DNA of 64,000 bases from positions 6,688,192 through 6,752,191 of the forward strand of contig CM057151.1 of the NCBI GenBank assembly GCA_029962745.1. The letters are read 5' to 3'. Below, one piece after another: positions 12,601-20,000 of this stretch; within the stretch, counting starts at the first letter, position 1; every line of letters starts with the position of its first letter. Position numbers and translations under genes: made by a program. The notes below the pieces were generated by a model, which was given only the letters and a program-made list of their open reading frames with translations, ran no database searches and had not been told where the DNA came from. This DNA is from Echinometra lucunter. Its lineage: Eukaryota; Echinodermata; Echinoidea; Camarodonta; Echinometridae.

Positions 12601-15600
12601 TTCCGAAATTACTTGGAAAGAGTCCTTCCTTGCATTTATTGTCAGATAGGTTGCCTCCAAACATCACAACGCTGAAAACTTTTGGTTTCCAAATTCAGCA
12701 TGATTTTGTCTACTTTTACGTTGATATCTGATTTACATATAGAATATAAAGATTTAAAACCTTGTAGTTGAACTGTGGCCGATGACGACTCGTAGATCTT
12801 TCGAGCAATACCACGATTCTGCAATGCCAATCGACCCAAGAAATTGAAGTCGACCAGCTTTCCAAATCCGAGCGTGACCAGGGAGCACCTTCTGTTGTTG
12901 GCTGCCCGGACGTTTCTTTCGATAGTATCAAGATCGGTGGTACCTGTTGAAGGTTTCCCATCGGTTAGAAGGAAGAGGATACAGACCATAGGGTTTTCAC
13001 TGCTCCCGTCCATGGATCCGGTCACCTTCAGGAGATTGAATCCTTCCAGCATGGCATCATTGAGATTTGTCCCTGCCAACCAAACAACATTCCCATCAAT
13101 TAAATGCAATCTGCACGATATAGAGGCGTGATAGCTCATCACCTTAGCAATGGCTCGTCTTCAATAGACTTGTAGTGGTTTTTAAACCAAAGTTAATGCC
13201 CTCTAGTGTACATCTATCCCACATTCTTTCACATGAAAGATAAAGATTACAAGATCATTACTCTTACTTAAACATAATGGTAAGAAAGTGTTATCAAAAT
13301 ACGTATAAGCACATGGCAATTATATTAATATCCTCTTTGTAACGCTTTGATAAAAGGGAAGCATGGCACCTCTTTTGTAGGAGAACCGCTTGATATAATT
13401 CTTCGCTTCGGCGATCGATTGAGGAGTAACCGAGATCATTTGGTTTTCCTTCCACCGGTAGATTTCATCGGAGAAGGGCATGATGTTGAACTGGTCATTC
13501 TCACTCATCTGGTCCAAGATGGCGTCCATGGCAGCTTTGGTCTGACGAAGTTTTCTCGGGTACATTGAGGCGCTGAAATCAAGGACGAACACCACTCTCT
13601 TGTTCACAGCCGGAAACGAATGCGGTGCAAAGCGGTGGACGAAGTTTGGTCCGTCCGCCTTTAAACGGTAAAAAAAATTAAAATAGAAAAGTGTGAACTT
13701 TTGATAAAAGTTCTAAGAATTGAAAACCAACTGGAAGACGATTAAAGATGGAGAAAATTAGAACGGAGTGTGCACTATCGCAGTAATTTGGTAGACTTGT
13801 GTCCTTCGTTTCATGTGAACTGACAAATACCTGTTTGGTTGAAAAGAATCAACAAATATGAAATCATAAATTCTTCTACATTTTGTTACAGAAACTTCAG
13901 TCCGCCTGTCTTGGTATAAGAAGAAAGTAAAGCATTTTGTTTGCAGTGGGCCAAGATGAGATACGTGGGGTATTTGCCCAAACCCTATCTTGTTTTCCGT
14001 TTTCTCAGTTTGCTTCTAAAACAAGGCATGTTTCATTAAAAAAAACTGTGAAAGAACTTTAGATATAATGTCGATCAGAAGCACTCCATACCATTATGCA
14101 TTTTTTGTATTAAGCCTTTGTATCTATCTATTATATTCATTTTCAGTGGTCAGTTTTGGTTATTCAGGGTAGCCTCTTAAGTTGTAACTGCTTTCCTTGA
14201 GGATCCTGAGATAAAGCTATACAAATGATATTAACAAAATATAAAAAAGTAATAGATATCAGTAATAAGTATTAAATTTTGAAAAGTGGTGTGACCTTTA
14301 TGTATAATTAAACCTTTCAACTCAGCCGGTGCACATCGGACATACCTGCACCCATCCAACACCCCCGATGGGTGCCACATTGTAACGGATGATGAAATCA
14401 CCATAAATCCCATCCATATTGTAACGATTCATTATTGCGCTCTGTGCAGTCTCATCAGGGGAGTGTAACACCGTAAACGATTCGTAAGACGACCCTGAGG
14501 ACGACCCCGACGATGATGAGGAACCAGACGAGGATGATGACGACGATGATGAACTAGATGATGATGATGATGCACTGATTGTGGTGTAGTTCTTTAAATC
14601 GTACACCCTTCCATATGAACTTCTTGCGGCTGAATACAAAAAATGAAAAAACCCAGAATGATGCGAAAATGCCGATGTAGTATTACGGTACATTCACGAT
14701 TTGTTCTTCTTCATCTGTTCATATCATGATATTCATCATTATCATCATAACTTCGACGACGAGATAGTTATTACACGTGATAACGAACGTGATAACCAAG
14801 CTGCCCCTCAGGACTCCGAATAATTGCCTAGAACAACTATCCCCTGAAGGAAAATTAACAGAGATAACTGCCCCGAAAGAGAGTAATAACATGATTAAAT
14901 ATTCATTTATAACATGATCTCGAGAAGAGATCATTATTTTTGTCTCCTATGGTATAGTTGCCCAAGGGACACTTTTCTTAAGGTAGCTATCTGAGATTAG
15001 TATTCCTGAAGCAGCACTCAGTTTTATTAGTTATCTGTCATTATAAAGGAAGTTAATCTTATAATCTGTTATTTCTGTATGAATATCGCTCATGTAATCA
15101 TTTTTCTTACTCGAAGCGGCTGCAGCACTCATGCTATCGACTGCCAGGGAAGTCAGTGATTCCGCAAGACTTCTTGTATCGATACCAGCCTCTGATCGAG
15201 TAATACCTTGCGGTTCTGTCACCGATGCGTACAGTCTCATATTCCGGACAGCCTAAATCATCAATGATATGAAATACAAAATCATAAATTTGGCTGTGTA
15301 CTTTTGTACTTATCATGCATTTATTCATAGAATTGTCTGAAATGAGCAGAGGACGAGGTTACTACTATGTATGAGGTTATGTATATACTCATTTTGGCAA
15401 TCTTGGTTATTGGGGGGGGGGCGGCATCCTGAAACTGTATGGTAAACGTAACGTAGTTTTTCTTCATCTCTCCAATCCTGACTTTGCTTACACCCCCATT
15501 CTACAGAGGGCAAGACTGCTCAAAGACCACTGAAAGAGTAAAAAAATTGACAGATTTGACACCAAATTTTGAACCGGTTCAAAATAGTCTTTCAGCGGTC

Positions 15601-16985
15601 TTTCATGAAAGTGGTCTTTCAGTGGTCTTTTAGCGATATCTCAATGAGCGTTCAAGGGTCTTTCTAGTCTTACAATGATCTCTCGACAGTCTCTCCTAGA
15701 ATTTGAGTTAAATGGTCTTACAGAGATCTCAGTTGTTCTCTCAGAGTTCTCTTAGAGATCTTCGTCGGTCTCTCAGCGATCTTTAATTGATCTCTCAAAG
15801 AGCTCAGTCAGTCCGTCAGATGATCTTTCATTAATCTTTCAGTAGTCTTTTTGGTCTCTCAATGAACGCTGGGTGATCTTTAAAGTCCCACAGAGATCTC
15901 TGAGAAATTTTGCTGGACAATTACTTCTTGGTCTTTCACTGATCTTTCAAGGGTTTTTAGAGCCATTCCACAGAGACACTATTTTTCTCTGGTCTTGGAG
16001 ACTGCTGGGAGATCTTGCCAATTCTTGGTCTCTCAGTCGTCTCTCAAGGGTCTCCTCTCTGTGGAATGGGGGCTTAACTTCGGTTTATTTAACTTGAGCG
16101 CCTGTGTTTGTCGCCGTGTGGTACAAGACAGAAATACCTGGAGTGGGGTCAACAAAAGATGGAAACGTCTAACCGTTACCTAGCAACAGCTGCTTTGGGA
16201 TGGCATCATAAAGAGCTATGTGTCCACTGGAAAGGGTACGATACCTGATATACAATAAAACATTTGCCTCACCTGAGTGGGTCTAATGCTAATCCTCTGT
16301 GTATACCAACCAGACTGCCTTTCAAGAAGCTCTTGATAGACTACTGTCACTCTCACCGACTTCTTTTTAGGAACATTAGCTTTCACAGTGAACACATTCC
16401 GAGTGTATATACCCCTAGATTTAGAGAAAAAATTATTACAATGCTTATGTCAAGATGATCCCCTCTTACATTTTTCAGAATACTGTATATACATACATAC
16501 ATATATGAGACAATTGAGAGAATAATAGCGTAGCATGAATCGAAGTTCCCCAGAGCTGTCCTACCATTTTGGAAATTTTGCAAAGGATGAAAAAATGTCT
16601 CCGCCGGGAATCGAACCCGGGCCTTTGGCTATGAACGCCAATGCCCTAGCCACTAGACCATGGAGACGGGCCAGTGGTTTCGGCGACTCCAAATTCGCTT
16701 AACCGACAGATTGACAAATCTTCGACCCTCACTAATGAATTCCTTTGTTGGTGGCAGACGAGTTTCGAACAATGACCTGCCGCGTACCTCAGCTGGATCC
16801 GAGCGATTGCTTTTGGGATACATGTTGATGTTGGAATAATAAACATTTTGTGATTTGCAAAATTTCCAAAATGGTAGGACAGCTCTGGGGAACTTTGATT
16901 CATGCTCCGCTATTATTCTCTCAATTGTTTCACATTTATTTATTTCCATGAGAGTTGCCAAAGCTGTTGTATATGTTACCTGATC

Positions 16986-17052
<67 letters not shown>

Positions 17053-20000
17053 GTCAGCTGTCAACCAGTACTTAAGAGTATATAATTTTTGGGAAACATA
17101 TATTGTTTTGGAATGCATAATGATATAATGAAAAACAGTAAACGTTACTCCCAAATTTTAAAATGGTTAGAAGTTACTTTTTAATTATTTGTGTGTGTGT
17201 GTGGAAAAAGTTTGTGTGTGGTGGGGGGTATGATGTTTTGATTATTATTTTGGAAATCTATTTTTCAGTGCATTACGGATGCAAGTTCCTAATCTGTTTA
17301 TAGAAATAATATTATACATGATTCTCGAGAGGGAACGATGCAGAAAACTACATCATCAAAGCAAATATGGGGTATTATTCAATTATATTGTAAAAACCTT
17401 CTAAGATAACTACACATGACGATTGTTTGCTCTAACCAGTGTTGTCATGTTTCTATGTGAAATGTCTGTGGCCACATTTTTCTGTTAAAGAAATTCATAT
17501 CTTTAATTCCAAATGTACCAACAGTTTGATAAAGTAAGGTAATATCTTGATTTATTGTTTAGGGTCATAATCAACCGATTTGGTAATAAAAGTTTTTGAG
17601 AAATGGATGCTAATTAGCAATAACAAATACTGCATAACATCCGATAAGCCTGACAAAAACCTTCGCAAATTTACAATCTCGTCATCGTAAAATACCTACC
17701 CTGCCGTATATTGGTATTTATCAATAGTTGCTATGGCGACGCCTGAAGATCTCAAGCTGGGATCAATGGTGCATCTGTCGATTGCTTGGCCAGAGTAAGA
17801 AACACCATCAACAACTCTGGGGGGGAAATCGTTCCATAGAGATAAATTAAGTCCGAAAAATCATATTTATAAATAACGTATAAATCAACAATCTTACCAA
17901 GATTTCCATTTTTCCCTTAGTGTTAATTGTTGTTATAAGGAAAAAGTAAGAATTCGATGATGTATCAATTTGAGTAGGCAAATGTGTACTTGAACTACAT
18001 TAGAAATATTTCCTACTGCAATAATTAGTAAGAGAGGGGGGGGGGGGCAGAGGGAGAGGGAGAGAGAGATAAGAAAAATAATTTCCATACCCATGACCTT
18101 CCATTCTCGGAAATAAAAACAGACTGAATAGAAACGAATCTTTGTAGCAGCCCCAGGCTTACGTTGTTATTTGTGGATATACGATGTTATATCATTGTTA
18201 TTATTTGCTGGTAATATTCTTACAATCTAAATAAATAAAACAAATGAAAAAAATGTTAAAACTCACATATCAAAGTCTGATATGTATGATTTGAGTGGTA
18301 GGAGCAGATCGAATGATAAAAGTTGATCTGTTTTTGCTACATTCCTCATGCTAGTTTTCACTGTTGTACTAGCAAACCTCACAGCAATCTTCGTTTCGAC
18401 ATCGAACATCGTCATCTTGGGCTGAACGGGAGACTGGTAAGAACATTTTGAAATATCAAAAAGGACTTGATTATGCGAGTAAAATGTACCTCTTCAGAAT
18501 GTATATCTGTCATGGAAGCATGAATCAATGAAAATCCGAAGTACTACAAATAACAGATCTTAGAGGAAAATGCAATGTTACCCAGCGATATTCTCGATAA
18601 CAAACCTGGCAAAGCAAAGTTCCCACAGTGAAGACTAAAGTAAATGAGAAAGTCAGTTTTTATAAGTTATATAATTTCCCATTTTCAAGAAACAACCTCT
18701 AAATTGGCATAAAGTCTAGATGCTTCACTACTTTTGAAATGCACGCGTAAATTATAAAGGTACTTGTAATTTTCTTACATACGGTTTCTGTTTTCCATAC
18801 CAACTCACTCGCATGACTTCAGAAAATGTGCAAAATTACAGTCAGATTTAATTTTCAGATGATTATGTGATCCAGTTTGCTTTTATTGGATACCTCGGTG
18901 CTAAACTTTGGACAAATAATTATAACATCGTGGGACATCATCCCCACTCTAAATACTCTTGTATTTTACTATTTACTCTTGTACTATCGCAAGTATTTTC
19001 TTTAATATTGTGTGTATATCTGTCGACTGATATGAAGGAAATGATTATATCTTCTTACAGTAAGAACATGGACTCTCTATTCTTACGATAAAATTTTGTT
19101 TGATATTGATTGTTTGCTGTACTTACTGTTTGCCTGCGGAAACGACTCAGAAAATCCTCCTAGATATGACAGAAAAACGAATTACAGAAATGAAATAACA
19201 GTATTGAGTATACTTGTGAATGTAAGAAATAGGATTAACGATTGAATTATTCAGAATAAATAAAAATTAGACAATGCTAAGAGCATATGATATCGTGGTT
19301 GGATAGAAAACATGTCGAACTCAGTTGTGAATTGTGAATCTACACACGTTGGTCTTATATAAACAACCATGTGTTTCGATTATGGTTCCATAAATTCGGA
19401 TGCTAACTTGTGACATTACGTGCCCCTACCACTCTCAGTATCGTCAGTGTTGAAGCTACCCACGCTTCCAAGAACTTTATTAGATGTTCCATCCATCTGG
19501 CAAACGATGAAGCTGGGGTACACCGAGTCCCCCTTTGAAGACCCAACGGGCGGGGTCGGGGGTCTGGGGTCGGGATCAATAAAACTCCCCCTGTCTCCTG
19601 GAGGTTAACACTCAACTCCTTTTTATGAAGACCTGGGGAGCGTTTCATGAAGAGTCTTATAAATGATTTCCACTGGCAAAGTTGCCCCAAGCCAATCAGA
19701 TGCAAGGATTTCAGTAGCTTATAACAGTTGTCAGAGAAAATCACTGACAAGACCATTCATGAAATGCTCCCCTGGATACACTACTGTATAGCACACATTA
19801 AGTATTTTTTTCACTGTGAGTTCAAGTGTCACCGATCCATCAGCTATCATGGATTTAAGAAACGTCATTACACCGTTGTTTGATACTGACAACGACAGAT
19901 GGAATTTAATCTGAAATGGATATGATCCACGCATGCTGCGTGAAAGTCAACAATAATCTTTGATAATCCCACTGTGTACATCGTTTATTTAACGACACAT

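Noticed and set aside
16646..16961. Minus-strand open frames of 85 and 102 residues
   Set aside because: They cover the inverted arm and tRNA of the mobile element; no protein family recognised.
19403..19620. Possible exon (open on both strands, higher GC)
   Set aside because: No splice pair or family match that would link it to the ITIH-like gene; left unassigned.
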